Source: Isoetes taiwanensis
Lineage: Eukaryota > Streptophyta > Lycopodiopsida > Isoetales > Isoetaceae
Direction of reading: 5' to 3'
DNA length: 64,000 bases
Assembly (NCBI GenBank): GCA_021234155.1
Contig: JAJEKV010000032.1
Location: forward strand, 12,220,099 to 12,284,098
Shown here: positions 9,721-23,000 of the stretch, piece by piece
Numbering within the stretch: the stretch's first letter is position 1
Layout: every line of letters starts with the position of its first letter
Translations under genes and position numbers: made by a program
The notes under the pieces: model-generated
Databases searched by the model: none
The model's input: only the letters and a program-made list of their open reading frames with translations
Told to the model about the DNA's origin: nothing

Positions 9721-10560
9721 ATTTTTTTTTTTTTTTTTAAGCTATTTTGCTTTAATTAAGCAATATTGGAACATTTGTTTCAATAATTGTTTCAATGAAT
9801 ACAGGATGTGGCCCTGCTTAAAAAGCACGGTACTTGTTTGCAAAAAGCCAAGTTACGGCAAAGGAGAAAAGCCATAAAATATGTTATTTGATAAGAGATG
9901 CTTATAGTGAGGCCGATTGTGATGAAAAGGGCCAAGTGTGGCTTTGTATAAGTGTGGCTTTGTATAAGGTATGCTATATCCATCGCGGTCTAATTTCTAA
10001 AATTATTTTTTAAGACCATGTTCATGCATTTGGATTTGCTTGGAAAATGCACATGGCAATCGTGGCCCTAAAGTATGGCGCCCAAATGGCCGCTTCTGTA
10101 ATCCCCTGATTGTTTACATAGATCCTATGGCCATTCACGATCAGGATGCTTAGTTATGGCGGTTTTGCTAAGATAGGTATGCCAGGTTCTGCTAAAATAG
10201 GTATGCCAGTAGCCGCTTTTGCATGATGTGGAGAAAAAATCGTGGTAAACCTTGGGTTTTATACTTTCTGTAAACAACAATAGAAGGTTGTTCTGCCCTG
10301 TAAGGATGATTTCGACCTATGCTACAAGGTTTTACGGCCCTGCTTACGCTCTAGCTTATGGCAGTAAAAGTGCAGGTGTTTTACCTTAAGCGGTTGTTCC
10401 AGAATCATTGGGTTCTTGAAGGTTTATCTAAGTGATGCATTTTCCGGTGGAGGATAAAGTGGCTTGACAAGTTACTATGATATCGGCTACTTCTATTCAG
10501 ACCAATGGAGCAGGAAGTCAAATGGTTAAGCAAAGACAACCTACGACTGATGGGAGCACA
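9721..10560. repeat. T-run-headed repeat unit, copy 1
   Basis: The unit starts with a T-run (9722-9738) followed by AAGCTATTTTGCTTTAATTA and runs to about 10,560. Nearly the same sequence recurs at 12,464-13,202 and resumes at 25,536-25,640 after element B. The T-run at the same edge of both copies suggests a minus-strand retroposed sequence with its poly(A) tail, or a shared CACTA-internal segment. It includes a short internal duplication (TAGGTATGCCA at about 10,175-10,210). No conserved ORF. Confidence 0.8.
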
Positions 10561-12463
10561 AAAAACTCAGGTTTTTATGCATAAAATATTTCCTGTCACA
10601 TGATGTATAGAAATGTAATGCTGTAAAAAGAGCGTGATCCCAATAGTTCTACAGATTACTATGCCATTCCTTTTTAGGGATAAATTGTTTACTATATTTT
10701 ACTTGCTCCAATATGAATGCCTTGATCATAAACGCCTGGTCTAAATGGCATGGTTCAGAACTGTGATGTTTAAGCAACTACGGCTATATGGGTTTGCTTG
10801 AATGAAATAAATGGGCTGAGTTTTCTAACTGCAGTAGGATGCAGACTGGTTTGTTAACATGGTTGCACAGATAGGCATCCTGCTGGTGTAAGTCTTATGC
10901 AGGATAATGATTCACTAGTTTGTGTTATCTGATTAATACTACAGACCTATATGTGCTAGGATGCTTGTAGCATGTCTAGGCATCTATTATTTAAAAGCGA
11001 CCAACGATTTATTCTTCGTGCTTGGATGCTTGTAGCACGCCTACGCGATATTGTGTCTAAAGCAACAAGGTTTGCTGTTGTAGTTTAAAATGATATAAAT
11101 GTTTGGATATGCTATGAAATTGACTATGGTTATCAAGGTTGCCAGCTAGATTTGGGACTAAGAAATTAGTTCTCGTCTAATCGTAATGCTTGAGACCATA
11201 ATGCTTGAGACCAAATGGGAAATTTAAAATATCGTATTCCAGTTTCCTTTTCTTGTTAAATGTCACCTCAGGGCAAAAGGATACAATTGGTGATCAGCGA
11301 TAAGCTGAGAGACCCAACGTACCTTTTGGCCCTTGCACATTTACCATTATCATGCTAATTGTGTATTGATTGGCTGCAGGTACGGGTTCTCTCCTCCAAT
11401 TGTGTTTATTTTTCTGTTAGAGTTGGCTTTAGCTTGAAGGATGTGGAATATCGAAAAAAGACATGGACAGTGGTTTGGAGCTGTCTGTCCATTGGAATAT
11501 GGGCTGCAATATTGACGATCTACGTATTCAAAGTGATTTAGTAAGACAACTATTTTAGATTACTGATACACATGGTAAGATCCTTTTGGCTCAAGTGTAT
11601 CCATGCCAAGTTCTGGGCATAATGTTCAAATTATGGTACGTAGAGTTTATAGTCTATGTAACTGCACATAATTCGAATTGAATATTATAGCAGATGAATT
11701 ACATCTATTTTATAATGATTCTAATGAGTAAATAATGGTCTTCAAATTATTTAGGCTTTGGGAAAAGAGGTACTAGTCTAGACTGGCTTGCCCAGTTTAG
11801 ATACTAGGATGATAATACTGCCAAGGGATTGACCGAGGCAGATGCTGGTCTAGCGTTTGCTAGTTCAGGCCGGGTTTTTTTTAGACACTTCATTTCACTA
11901 GGGACACCTGGTGATGCCTCTCTCCCTTTGCTCTAGGTGATTTTGAAGATTAAACATTTTTGGGAGCTTTCCTTTGCATTTAGTATTTGGTCTTTTTGTT
12001 TAAATAGACTAAGCTACATGGTTATTTATGTCGCAGTTGCATATGAGGCTATCACAGATTGCTTATGCCGTGGTATTCTATTCAGTACCCTGGTTATGAA
12101 TAATAATTCATCAAGAACGTGCATTAATGGCAGATGTCATTATTACACATATGGCAATTGCTATATTATGCCACTTGGCTAAAATCCTTAATACAAGGAT
12201 ATTAGGATATTGTTTGTATGCTTATGCATGATGAAAGGACAATGTCCAATGTTAAATTGGTCATTTGCAAAGAGGAAGTTCCTACTACAAATACATATTG
12301 CAGTAATGAAAGGGTATGTATTTGCATTAATTACATTCTATATATATGGCTAAATAGCTATAGGGTATGGCATTACCCCCACTATAATGGTGGGGTCTTG
12401 CCATCCCTATAATTACAGTTTTATATACAGGGGTCATGTTATACTCTACCGAAGGTGGTAGGG
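10561..12463. other. Non-coding stretch between the two repeat units
   Basis: No recognisable gene. There are short local duplications, for example GATGCTTGTAGCA at about 10,960 and 11,030 and a tandem TAATGCTTGAGACCA near 11,185-11,215. The only ORFs are short and AT-rich without motifs. Confidence 0.4.
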
Positions 12464-13202
12464 TTTTTTTTTAAGCTATTTTGCTTTAATTAAGCAATAT
12501 TGGAACATTTGTTTCAATAATTGTTTCAATGAGAAAATAAAGCTCAATACGAGGATGTGGCCCCCTTTAAAAAGCACGGTACTTGTTTGTTTGCAAAAAG
12601 CCAAGTTACTGAAAAGGAGAAAAGCCATAAAATATGTTATTTGATAAGAGATGCTTATGGTGAGGCCGATTGTGATGAAAAGGGCCAAGTGTGGCTTTGT
12701 ATAAGTGTGGCTTTGTATAAGGTATGCTATATCCATCGCGGTCTAATTTCTAAAATTATTTTTTAAGACCATGTTCATGCATTTGGATTTGCTTGGAAAA
12801 TGCACATGGCAATCGTGGCCCTAAAGTATGGCGCCCAAATGGCCGCTTCTGTAATCCCCTGATTGTTTACATAGATCCTATGGCCATTCACGATCAGGAT
12901 GCTTAGTTATGGCGGTTTTGCTAAGATAGGTATGCCAGGTTCTGCTAAAATAGGTATGCCAGTAGCCGCTTTTGCATGATGTGGAGAAAAAATCGTGGTA
13001 AACCTTGGGTTTTATACTTTCTGTAAACAACAATAGAAGGTTGTTCTGCCCTGTAAGGATGATTTCGACCTATGCTACAAGGTTTCTGGCCTGTTCTGCT
13101 CTAGCTTATGGCAGTAAAAGCGCAGGTGTTTTACCTTAAGCGGTTGTTCCAGAATCATTGGGTTCTTGCCGGTTTATCTAAGTGATGCATTTTCCGGTGG
13201 AG
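12464..13202. repeat. T-run-headed repeat unit, copy 2 (part 1)
   Basis: Near-identical to 9730-10,452: same T-run edge, same CATCGCGGTC and TCACGATCAGGATGCTTA blocks, with small indels such as GAGAAAATAAAGCTC near 12,531. It is cut at 13,202 by element B and continues at 25,541. Confidence 0.88.
13198..13202. repeat. Target-site duplication of element B, left copy (TGGAG)
   Basis: TGGAG immediately precedes the LTR terminus TGTTTGGGG. The uninterrupted repeat unit reads CCGGTGGAGGATAAAG at 10,445-10,460, so the insertion point is defined by an empty-site paralogue. Confidence 0.9.
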
Positions 13203-13772
13203 TGTTTGGGGTCCCAGGTTAGAACTCTGCAAGGCGACCCTCTGTAGGACCCTTGGATCTGACATGAGGATCGAGGGGACATGTGCATGAGGATTTGCAA
13301 AAACAAAAGAAGGAAGAAGGCAAAGAACAAATGAGACTACAATGATAAGCTTCCTTGATATCAATGATGATACATGAGCTCATGGCATAGAGAAAAGCTG
13401 AAGTAGACAAAGACCTCAAAAACTCATCCTAAAACTCATGTGCTAGCTCTACTCATATATAGTACAATGGCCTTTTGGCCCAATATGAACACTCTGGTGA
13501 TTTCGGTCTTGAGCTCCACGGAAGGAGGAGCTGATTCTTGAGGACTTGTGGCGGTGCCCCGAAGTGCCTACAGAAATCCTGTGGCTGTTGGCGGTGGCCA
13601 GGCAGATCACTTGTCAGCCTCTTGGTAGCGGAGACCGGGCTTTGGCTAGCGTGATACAGCTGCCCAGTCTTCGCTGACGCTGGCAAAGCCGGACCGCGCG
13701 GTATGAATCCTTGAGACGACTTAGTCCGTTGTATGCATGAATAGTCACAATACCGAGAGCCACGGACTAACA
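13203..13772 (-). repeat. 3' LTR of element B (570 bp)
   Basis: TG...CA ends. It matches 23,356-23,820 and 25,444-25,535 through blocks such as CCCTTGGATCT, GAGACTACAATGATAA, ATGATACATGAGCTCATGGCA, GTGCTAGCTCTACTC and TGTATGCATGAATAGTC. The adjoining CTCCCTGCG (from 13,773) is purine-rich on the minus strand (CGCAGGGAG) and fits a short polypurine tract. The RT and integrase order makes this the 3' LTR. Confidence 0.9.
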
Positions 13773-14865
13773 CTCCCTGCGCGACACTTTCGGTCGAAGG
13801 AAAGGAGGAAGTGCTTCGAGAGCGAATTCAGCGATCACGAAAGTGATCCCTCCGCGGGAATGAGGGCGGGCACCATTATGGTAGAAAAGTGCTTATGAGA
13901 TCTGGCCGGGTTTGAAGTGCATCGAGGGTGTTGAGCCCAAGAGCGGGATCAACATCAATGAGGAAGCTTGGCGCGCAGCAGTCTTCCGGGCCGCTGGGCC
14001 CCGAGAAGAAACAAAGCGGCACTCCATGGTAAGGCAGATGCGATTGCGAAGGCACTGACGCTGGCATTCGGGTTCGCGATGATATTAAAAGATGGGGGTT
14101 ATTTTATTTAAGGGTACGACGAAGGGATGCACTTGAAGCGACCTGAAACCAGCGGCGGTGGTGGCGGAAGGGTTTGGTGAAGGTGGCGTGCAGAAATTAT
14201 TGAGCCATGAAAGCATCGGCGTTGCCAATGCGGCTCATTAGCAATATAGAGCCAATTTGTAGTAGTGTCAAAGTGGCACCATCCTCCCAATCCGGGCGTT
14301 GGACAAAGCGGGGATCCACGAGATCAGGTGGAAGTCACGGCCCGGTCGATCAGTACGCGTGGCCATCGGGACCGTCCAAAGGGAAGAGCGCCGGTCGAGA
14401 AAGAAGGAAGGCAGGTGGTGGGGAGGTACTCTAAAGAAGCATATGGGAGAGGAGCATGCGTGTCGCGTGGGTTCGAGGCCGCCCTAAATGCTTGAACAAG
14501 ATTACGATCAAAACCACGACACCACCAATGGTCCCATTCGGTAAGTAATTGATGAGCGGGGAGGATTTACACCCAACGTGGGATGGTCTTGCTTTCTAGA
14601 AGGCCGCGAGGAGTTGATTGTAACCTCCCAAGTCGCGCATATATAAATTTGGAACTCAAGATCGTCGGGATCGTAAATTTTTGTTTACAGTCGATATTCA
14701 GCACCTTACGCGGAGGTAAGTGCTGAGCAAGGATTGAGCATGTACTCGATTTCAAAAGTAAAGGAGGCGAGCAGGATCAGCAGAGAAATATTTGTTAGTT
14801 GATGATAACAACCAAAGCGATGCTGGAGTTGCCTCGAAAAACACGATGGGCCTCATCGAGATTTA

Positions 14866-15393
14866 TCATGGAGATCCGCTGAGGGTGAAGTCATGAAAAC
14901 ATAAACCATAAGGCTGAACAACGGAAAATGACCATTCCGGGATCTTGAGTATGAACTGATCAAAGACTAAGAGTGCACAAAATAAACCCTTGTCTTCTAT
15001 AAGAAAGATCGGCGGTCGAAGGAAGTCGGACTTTTGAGTGGTTTGTTGATGAACATTACCATTGGCGTGATACCACTTCAAAAGGAAAAGATCTTGGTCG
15101 AGGGCCACCACATAGTCGAATAGGCTGGAAGGAATTAGAGGATCCGCAGGAATGTTGGTATACGATATCAATATAACCCTCTGTTTGTTTTGGGCTTCTT
15201 CGGATTGAGCGCTTCTTTGGTGTTCAAGGTCCGCGGGATCCGATGCTCCTTTTCTAACAAAAGGCGGAATTTGATCATGGACGTTTAATAGGAAGCGTGG
15301 CATCGCGAGGGTGCCACGGGTATTGGTGAAGTGTGTGGCAATCTCTGCGTCATCGATGACCGTTTCTAAGCCTCCAGAAAGGCTGAGAGTCAC
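14866..15393 (-). CDS. Unrecognised 175-codon frame in the 3' region of element B
   Basis: The longest open frame in the 3' part of element B. It starts MTLSLSGGLETVIDDAEIA and includes RGTLAMPRFLLNVHDQIPPF, a polar stretch rich in Gln/Glu, then SSLFDYVVALDQDLFLLKW and FCALLVFDQFILKIPEWSF. No signal peptide, clear membrane segment or known motif. Being open over 528 bases in DNA where other frames break often is unusual, but could be chance. Its position would suit the extra ORF of Athila-like elements. Confidence 0.3.
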   Translation of the reverse strand: MTLSLSGGLETVIDDAEIATHFTNTRGTLAMPRFLLNVHDQIPPFVRKGASDPADLEHQRSAQSEEAQNKQRVILISYTNIPADPLIPSSLFDYVVALDQDLFLLKWYHANGNVHQQTTQKSDFLRPPIFLIEDKGLFCALLVFDQFILKIPEWSFSVVQPYGLCFHDFTLSGSP

Positions 15394-17139
15394 GGATGGA
15401 TGTTAAGCGATTGGTGTGGAAATCGAGCTTCAAAGGGAGGTGAGTCGGCGTCCGCGGCTCGGTGAGGCCTTGAACTTAGTCGCGGTAATTTTGAAAGCTC
15501 ACGATACAAAGGTTTCTAGCTTAGCAATGTCTTTCTCCTTGTTGTCACTTTCGGGAGGGTATCTTTTGACTTGTTACGTTCCAACAAATCCACGAATTGT
15601 GGTTTGGGTGAGCCTTTTGATCTTCAAGTAGGCATGCGATCGAGCACTTTTGAGATCTACCGCGGGCGTATGAGCAGCGTGCTTGTCTTGAAGTTGGGCC
15701 TCAAAGTTTGAACTTATGCGATTCGCGGCAGGTCATGCGGTACGCTCCGGAAGCCTCGAGGGGCGCTGAACACCATTCATCGAGCCTCGTGATGCGTGTA
15801 AACATGGCGGCCAACCAATTTCTTTGGAATTGAATTACCACGAGGGCATCGAGGATAATGGAGGTCTGCGAGGCCACAATGGCTGCCTTGTCTAGCAGTG
15901 TTGAGAGGCATGGCCAGGGAATTTGGAAGGCGTGAAGCTGATTGGAGGAAGAAACCTTGTTGACATCGTGGTCACGGTGTTGAACATTACGGGGAAAGGC
16001 GTGAAGGTACAACTGTTGGGTCGGCAGTAGGAGGAATCTGAAGGCTTCCGGTGGAGGTATAGAATGGAAGACTCGGAAGCGAGGAAGATAATAGCGGATA
16101 GAGTGCGAAGTAGCCACCGCCCCGAAGCGAGAGGCGAAGGGTAGCCGAATCACGGTCTACTTCTTGAAGAAAGCGGTAGAACAATTTGAGGTATCGACAT
16201 GCAGTTGGAGTGGATGGCGGTGATGACCTATTATAGAAGCGACTTATTAATAAGGTGTTCTTGATGGAATGCAAGCAATTTCGCCATAGAAACTTCACAA
16301 AGTGTCATGTGACTTTGCAATATTTGTGAAGCGTCTTTGGTTAACGATAAAGCGAGAACCCGGCTGAAGTGATATCCATGTCTGTAAGCGGCTTCTAAAG
16401 AGCCCGAAGGTTTTGCAAAGGAATCTGAATACCTCGAAATCAAATCTTTGAGTAAGTAAAATGGTGGTACCATACGACCCGCCTTAGCAAATCCTTAGAA
16501 CGGTGTGATGTGATGAAGCTAACGCAATTGCTCGGTTGGGGCGGGAGCTCCATTTCGCGAGAGTCATTAAAGCTTGTGGCATTCAGCTACTTCAGGCTTC
16601 GGACCAGAAGGGCCTGTGAAAGGTGGGCGTTGAGAAAGATACGGACGAAAAGTTGCATCAGCAGATGAAGCTTGAAAGTGCCATTGGTAGATGCGACCAT
16701 GGCGAACGAGGAAAGACGTATTGGCCGGCGGAACGAAGCGAGATGGCGAAATTGCGGTAGCGGGGCATGATGGCGAACCGATAGCGGATTGATGATGCGG
16801 TGGCGGCGGATCTGAAGGAGATGGCCCGAAAGGCAAAATTTTGGCTAAGTCTAGCGACAAAGGAGAAGCAAAGAAGGCGGTGGGATGAGGCGTGAAGTGT
16901 CGGTCTTGGCGGTGGCCCGAAGGATTTACATATTAATGTTAAACGAGCGTGAAAAGAAGGAATGTCATTTAATCTTTGGCAACTTCGAAGTGGGATATCA
17001 TTAAAAGCGAAGGTGTCGAGGAAGGTACCATGGCTAGATATCTTGTGAAGAAAAGATTCTCCATTTAGAAAACGACCTTGCATTGCAACCCGCGTTGGCG
17101 GGTACTCTGATTGGTCCGCGTCACGACGAGTTCCTCGGT

Positions 17140-17155
17140 TGGCTATATAAAGAAA
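17140..17155 (+). promoter_or_regulatory. Possible TATA box on the plus strand
   Basis: GGCTATATAAAGAAAGCGAG is a near-consensus plant TATA context on the strand opposite to element B's genes. It could be the promoter of a nested LTR or an antisense transcript. No matching LTR pair was found. Confidence 0.3.
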
Positions 17156-17679
17156 GCGAGGGTTGGCAAGAGACACCGTGGGCTTTCCGGTATATCTGGC
17201 TGCTGGATTGCGCCAGACAAATACCTTTGTGCCTTCCAGCTGCTTGGGAGTGGATTACTTGTAAAATGGTATCACGGACCTCTGGCCCGGTGCCTGTCAT
17301 TAACATTACCGTAGACCCGAAAGTAATAGTATTACCGGCATGGCGGGCATGCCGATCTATCTGGGATAAGGTGATTCTGCACCTGTTGGGACCCTAAGAA
17401 CAAGCGGTACTACATCTGCGCGTATCACCTGCGCTTTCCGAACGGAGTAAGAGGTGTTCTCCCTTAGGACTTAGTAGATAGACTCACGAGCGTTTTGTAA
17501 ATAAGACTAGCGCCCATAGCGGAAATATTTGGGCTCTGCCCACATTTTGTAAATTCCACCTATATAATATAAATCTGCTGATTAGTCAACATCACGACGT
17601 GCATTGTCAGGAGCGACATCCCCGTGGTATGATTGTCACTACATTGTATATAGAAATTGTTTGAAAACCGTGCCGGTGT

Positions 17680-18750
17680 AGGTAATGGAGTTCCATCTAA
17701 TTCAGCGGCTTAGCCAGGTTGCACCACTTGAACAATTTGATAGGGCCGAAGCCATGAAACTTTAACTTGCGGGAAAATTTTTTATGAATCATAAAGAAAG
17801 AACCAAAATCTCCTTCTTTGAATGTTTTGTCTTATCGTTTGTCATGTAAAGACTTTTGCAAGCTGTCCATGAAGAACACGAATATAAGCATCCGCCCTAA
17901 AGTTCATCCAAACATTACAGTGATAAACCCTTTCTTTGAGTGCGGCCAGTTAGCAGAACGTAGCCCGGTTAAGCGGAGAGTTGGAAGGATGTATTCAAAG
18001 GCATGAGCTTCTTGACCATAAACCAATTTGAAAGTGTGACCGATGCTGATTTTGAAACAAGTATTATGAAAGCCCAGAACAGTAGGAAGCTTGTTTTGCG
18101 GTCGGTCGAAGCGTCACAAATTTTCTTGAAATTGTGACCCGAGTTTTGTTGGTGCTTCGGTAAACCATTCCCTTGAGGATAGTAAAAGGTGCTCTTTTGA
18201 TGATATCGGTAGATAATCCGTCGGCTCCTTGATGGTATGATTAATAAAATGGTTTCCTCGATCAACGACCAGCTCGTGGGGCAGCCAAAAGCGATGATGA
18301 TTTCTTTAATAGATGACCTTAAGGTACTTCTTCTGCTGATGTTATGCGGAAGATTACGCGAGCTTAGCCCATTTGGTAAGCGTGGTCGGTGAGAACAGCG
18401 GAATGTAGCGAACACTTGGTGTGCAGCGGGAAGATCAATGGGTCCCGCAAAATCCATCCCCATTTTGCTGAAAGGAAGGTGGCGGCCGGCGTCGATGGAA
18501 AGGCGATCACGCGGTATTGGGCCTTCCACGACGGCCGAACTGCGTCTTGGTGGGCGTGGCGTCTTTGGCGTGGGCGGAAATAGCACTGCCAAGAAGGATT
18601 TTAGCGATGCTGGTGGTGTCACCATGAAAATGACCATCCAGAGCCCTTCATGGGCTTCTCGGATAATATCACGGGACCTCATGAGGAGAACAATCGAAGA
18701 GGCGGTATCCTTGCCTTTGTAAAGATGGCCTGCAACCATGGTGTGATCCG
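17680..18750 (-). pseudogene. pol: Integrase domain of element B
   Basis: Reading leftward in shifting frames: the zinc-binding N-terminus (REAHEGLW, GHFH), then SKMGMDFAGPID with the first catalytic Asp, VDRGNHFINHTI with the second (codon 18,261-18,263), and STFYYPQGNG followed one phase later by the catalytic Glu (codon 18,156-18,158). The second Asp and the Glu are 35 codons apart, matching the D,D(35)E integrase rule. C-terminal LVYGQEAHAFEYILP and a KFHGFGPIK segment follow to about 17.68 kb. Integrase inserts element cDNA into chromosomes. Several single-base phase changes break the frame. Confidence 0.85.
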
Positions 18751-19666
18751 CGGACCTGGCGGAGAAATTGGTGTCGGCCGGGATTGGCAGCAGCTGGAAG
18801 GCGTGGCGTCCTCACGGTGGAAGAGCTGTGAGGAGCTGGCGAAAGTTGTGGAACAATGTAAGGCGTTAAGTGACCCGAAGAGTTGGCGTCGGAAAAGCGT
18901 CACGAGACTCGATGGAGGATCATGCGACGTGGATGCGTGAAAGATAATCGGAACAACATAAAGGATTTGCGCCTTGTGAGAACAATTTCAAAAGGTGCAA
19001 ATTCTTGCGGGGAAAAGGAGGGCAACGAGCAATGCGGCCCATAGAAGTGGATTTGTTGATCAGAAAATAAAAAGAAGTTAGCGGTGGTGACAAAATTTGA
19101 TCACATTTGCCCTAAAGATGGTATGGAAGCGTTGGACCTGAAGATTAAACCCAAGGCTTCGCGTACGTGGCGAGTAGTTCTTTCGAGGATTGAGTTTTCT
19201 CTTGGCATATCGTTTGGTTTGTCGGTGTGTGCATCATATTCTTGGCGATAGCGAGCAGGAACATCTACATGGGCGTGAAAAGGGCTTGTCCCATTGAGGA
19301 GAACAAAAGCGGAGCCACGAGTAAGTAAAAGCTTCAAGCTGTTAGGCGGCATCAGCACGGGAATTCAAGCCGGTGGATTCTCATCACCCGTGAGTTTATG
19401 AATGGGATGTCGGCAATGGCGGCAAGTCGGGAATGAAGGTGGAGTAATAATTTACCTTACCCGGGGAAAGAAGCGTGTCTCCTTGGTATTGGTAGTGCTT
19501 GAGCCTGTGAGCACACAAGCGATTTTGGCGGGATCGATGGTGATACACCTTTGGCGACATAGCGTATCCTAACGAGAACACACAGTGACACAAAGGTGCA
19601 TTTCACCGGGATTGAATATCTTGGGACTCATCACATTACGAAAAGCGAGTTCAATTTATCAAATGG

Positions 19667-20063
19667 TCAATACATGGAAGCTGTGGCTGAGAAGTCATCT
19701 TGAAAATTTGCAAAAAGGTTTTCCTTCATAAAATCATGAAAAGCGAAGAGCATTATCGTTGAAACATTGATGGAGAGTTTGATAATCAAAAGGTACCACC
19801 TTGTAGGCAAAAGTGTCCGCGAGGGGTGGTGAAAGTGGTCTTGAGTTGATCGATTCTTTGATTGAGGAGGATCGGTTAGCGAAAAACCATCCATGAAGGT
19901 ACATCATGTCCGACAACCTCTTCCGAGCACAGTACGTGAAGGGAAGTGGAAAATGATCGCTCGAGTAGCCTGATTTAGTTCGGTAGTCCACGCAAACACG
20001 AATTTTTCCATTGTGTTTGAGTGCAACGTAACAATGGGGCTCACCATTGGATAGATCAAACAC
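19667..20063 (-). pseudogene. pol: Reverse transcriptase domain of element B
   Basis: Motifs in order on the minus strand: CYVALKHNGKIRVCVDYR, SDHFPLPF, then in a shifted frame YLHGWF/MDGFSL, TFAYKVVPF, and LFANFQDDFSAT, where the catalytic F-x-D-D is intact (Asp codons 19,694-19,699). The domain is spread over three frames. The order and wording are like Athila/Tat-type RTs. RNase H must lie between 19.67 and 18.8 kb but I could not read it reliably. Confidence 0.85.
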
Positions 20064-23000
20064 AGCTTAAGGGGTTTGTCAATTTAGGCCTTGGCGATCG
20101 CGATGGTGGGGTTGAGCGAATGCTTGTATCGTTCTTATCACGGGGCGTGCATGTCCAGTTTGGTAGGAATGGTGAGTTCCCCAAGGTTTTGTTGATCCCG
20201 AAGGTCTTTGTAGCTCGGGCGAAAATGTGTTTAGCGAACTTTTGGCGTGGCGGCCACATTTACAATAGGGTGTCGGAAGATGGGCAACAATGCGGGCCGG
20301 TGATTGTTGCCTCGTCCACAATCTCAACTACAGATGCGAATATGTGGTATAACCCGTGTCTTGGACAATATGGTACATCTTGGACAATATGGCGGGAGGT
20401 TGAAACTAGGCAGGATGAGTGGCTCTGCGTGGTGAAAGGTTCTTTGATTGTCATCAAGCAAAAGGTTGCTTCATGGCAATGGGCATCATCACGGAGGAAG
20501 TTACGCATCTGAAAAGTGATCAACCACGTTGGATGCGTTACGGAACAGTGAAAGTCCAAGCGGCGGCCACCGGCACAGTCACGATCAAAGCGTCATTTCT
20601 CCCAGGATGACATATTCCGGGTAGGATAGCCAGGCGGTCCGCAGTGGAGCACGGAGCGATGGTAATGCAGGCATCCACCAGTCGATTAACCGGAGAAGGG
20701 TTCAGCATTATCAGCGGAATCTTCTGGGTTTCCAGTCCATAGTGGCATTGGGGTGACCATCACGTGATGACTAAGCGTCAGGTGGCTAATAATGGATACT
20801 CTTGGCACGGCGGGAGAAAGGTCGCCAACCAACATTTCATAATCACGGATCTTCTCCAGCCAAACCGCAAATTCTAAGGAATCGGAGATCCTGTGATGTG
20901 AAGAAGAAGAGGTGTGGCGCCTTGAAGTCTGCATTGATATGGCCATTAGCCAATTTGATGTCATATATGGGGAGCCGCGATAGAGTTGTTTGATGCCCAT
21001 TTGTTTTCTTGAGTTTGTCATTGATGAGATTGGCGGCGCTACCTCGAATCGAATTTGAACATGGTTGACTTGTTGATTGCCTTACCGTGGCATATGCAGT
21101 GAGATGTGAGAGGCCCGGCGGTAACCAAAATGGTGGGGGTAGTAGCGGTCCTTGAGGCGGGGACATAGTTTCAAAATTGTTACCCGGACAGGAATTTTGA
21201 TTTTTGGCGGCTCCTCTTGGAGTTCGAGGCACATGAGAAAAAGTCTACTTTGGATCCGGGTCTTTGAAGTGCGTGGTAATGAAGCGGCAAGCGCTGCTGA
21301 AGATTGACCTCGGCGTAATATTTGGATATGTCGAGCGTGGAAGTTGAGATGTAGGTCGTCTTGTGCGTTCGAGCTCTGGTGAATGGCATGAACATTAATA
21401 GCGTCTGACCTTGGCCCGGCTTGCATGAGTTCATAATGCTTTTGTACTTTAGGCATGACATGAGGCATAGGTTTTCAAGTCGGTCTGAAAGTGAACCTTT
21501 TGTCTGACATGAGAGTTGTCATTTGCAAAGCGAGGTTAGCGTGCCATTAGGAATTGATGCAGCGTGAAACCAAACCAACCCAATTGGCGGTAGTGCGGAG
21601 GATTAAGAGCACGAAAAATTTCTTCTGTGCTTGTTGATCCATCGAGGTTTATTGGCGGGAACTTGTTGATAAGCGTGATTCTTGGTAGCGAGGTGGCTTC
21701 AGAAGAAGCGGGGCCAGCCGGACCTTGTTTGCCATTGGCAATCAAAGTTGATAGCGATGATGGTGGGCCAAAGTGAAACCGATTGGTGCCGAAGCTGCAC
21801 GAACTTGTGGAAGTTGAGGGCCGGTAATTGGTATGACCCCATTCATAGCGGTGATAACAGGCTTTATAAGGATCAAAGTGTGTTGGGTCCCGTTATTTGC
21901 TCCTATTGCTGATAGAGTTGATTGGGTTGAGCACTGCATTGGTTGCGGTGATAATGCGATTATTCTTTGAGGTGTGGTTTGCGCGATAGAAAACCCGGCT
22001 TGTTGCGGAAAAGGTGTAGGATGAAGAGTGCAAGTGCACTCTTCCCGTGGCATGATTGCACATGTTACATGTCGTTTACAATGGCCCGAGGCCATTGGTA
22101 GGTTACACTCATTTGCCAAATTATGGCCTTGATGTTGGCGAATATGGCACGGTCGGCTAGCGGCTAGTTGGCGTGTTGAGGTTGAATGGCCGATCTATGG
22201 AACCATGATTGGTGGTATGAAGAGCTCACGAAGAGCCGCCGGGAGAAACATTGTGAGTGATTGGCAAGGTCAATAGCCTGCTCCCAAAAGTCTTGAGCAG
22301 GTATTGATCATGATCCGGATAGGCTGGAAGTCCTTGGAGAAACCCGGACAAGATGCAATACGTATTACGGTACTCCTTGAGTTTCTTGGCGGGGATGTGA
22401 AATCGTCTGCAAAATCCATGGCCGGACTCGTGGTCTCTTGTTGAAGGTCATTGAGTTGCTTGAGATGAAGTTGATCATCATCGAGTATGGTTTCCATAGT
22501 GAGAAAAGCGGTTTTTGTTTTCGACCAATCTTGCTTCGGTGGCTTTTGTTGGACATAAGCCATTGATGAGGAAAATTGCCTTGATTGTGGTGGAAAAAGA
22601 TGTGGAATTTGATTGAGGTTGTGCATGACCATTTAGGACAGCGAGTCTCAAATTCTTCCATGTGGGCACGAGCACTTTGGTCTAATGGTTTGCCTTTGGT
22701 GTTGCCAAAAGGTTGGATAAGTCGGCTTAAGTGTCACGAAAGGTAGAGGTAAAAAGTGCTTGGCTGAATTTGGGCTGAATTAGGGATTATATTGAGGGTG
22801 GAGTTGGAGGTGGCATGGTGCACAGAAGGACCACGATGAAGGGGTGGTGAGGGAGGGACTGAAGGTGCATGATCATTGGTTTTGAGTGCATGGGTTGTAG
22901 CGGAAGGCGATTAGGAAATGTAGGAAAGGGAAATTCTGGGGAGGAGCAAAAGAACATGTGGATATCCACATCCACGAGAAGATGATGATTTGTGAAAGCG

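Larger units (their letters stand above)
13773..17650 (-). other. Region between integrase and 3' LTR of element B
   Basis: About 3.9 kb after pol with no recognised domain. Minus-strand frames are short and Pro/Ser/Phe-rich, for example 16,860-16,567 and 17,176-16,658. Athila-type elements carry an env-like or other ORF at this position; nothing here identifies one. A plus-strand TATATAAAG at about 17,145 raises the possibility that part of it is another nested LTR. Confidence 0.5.
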
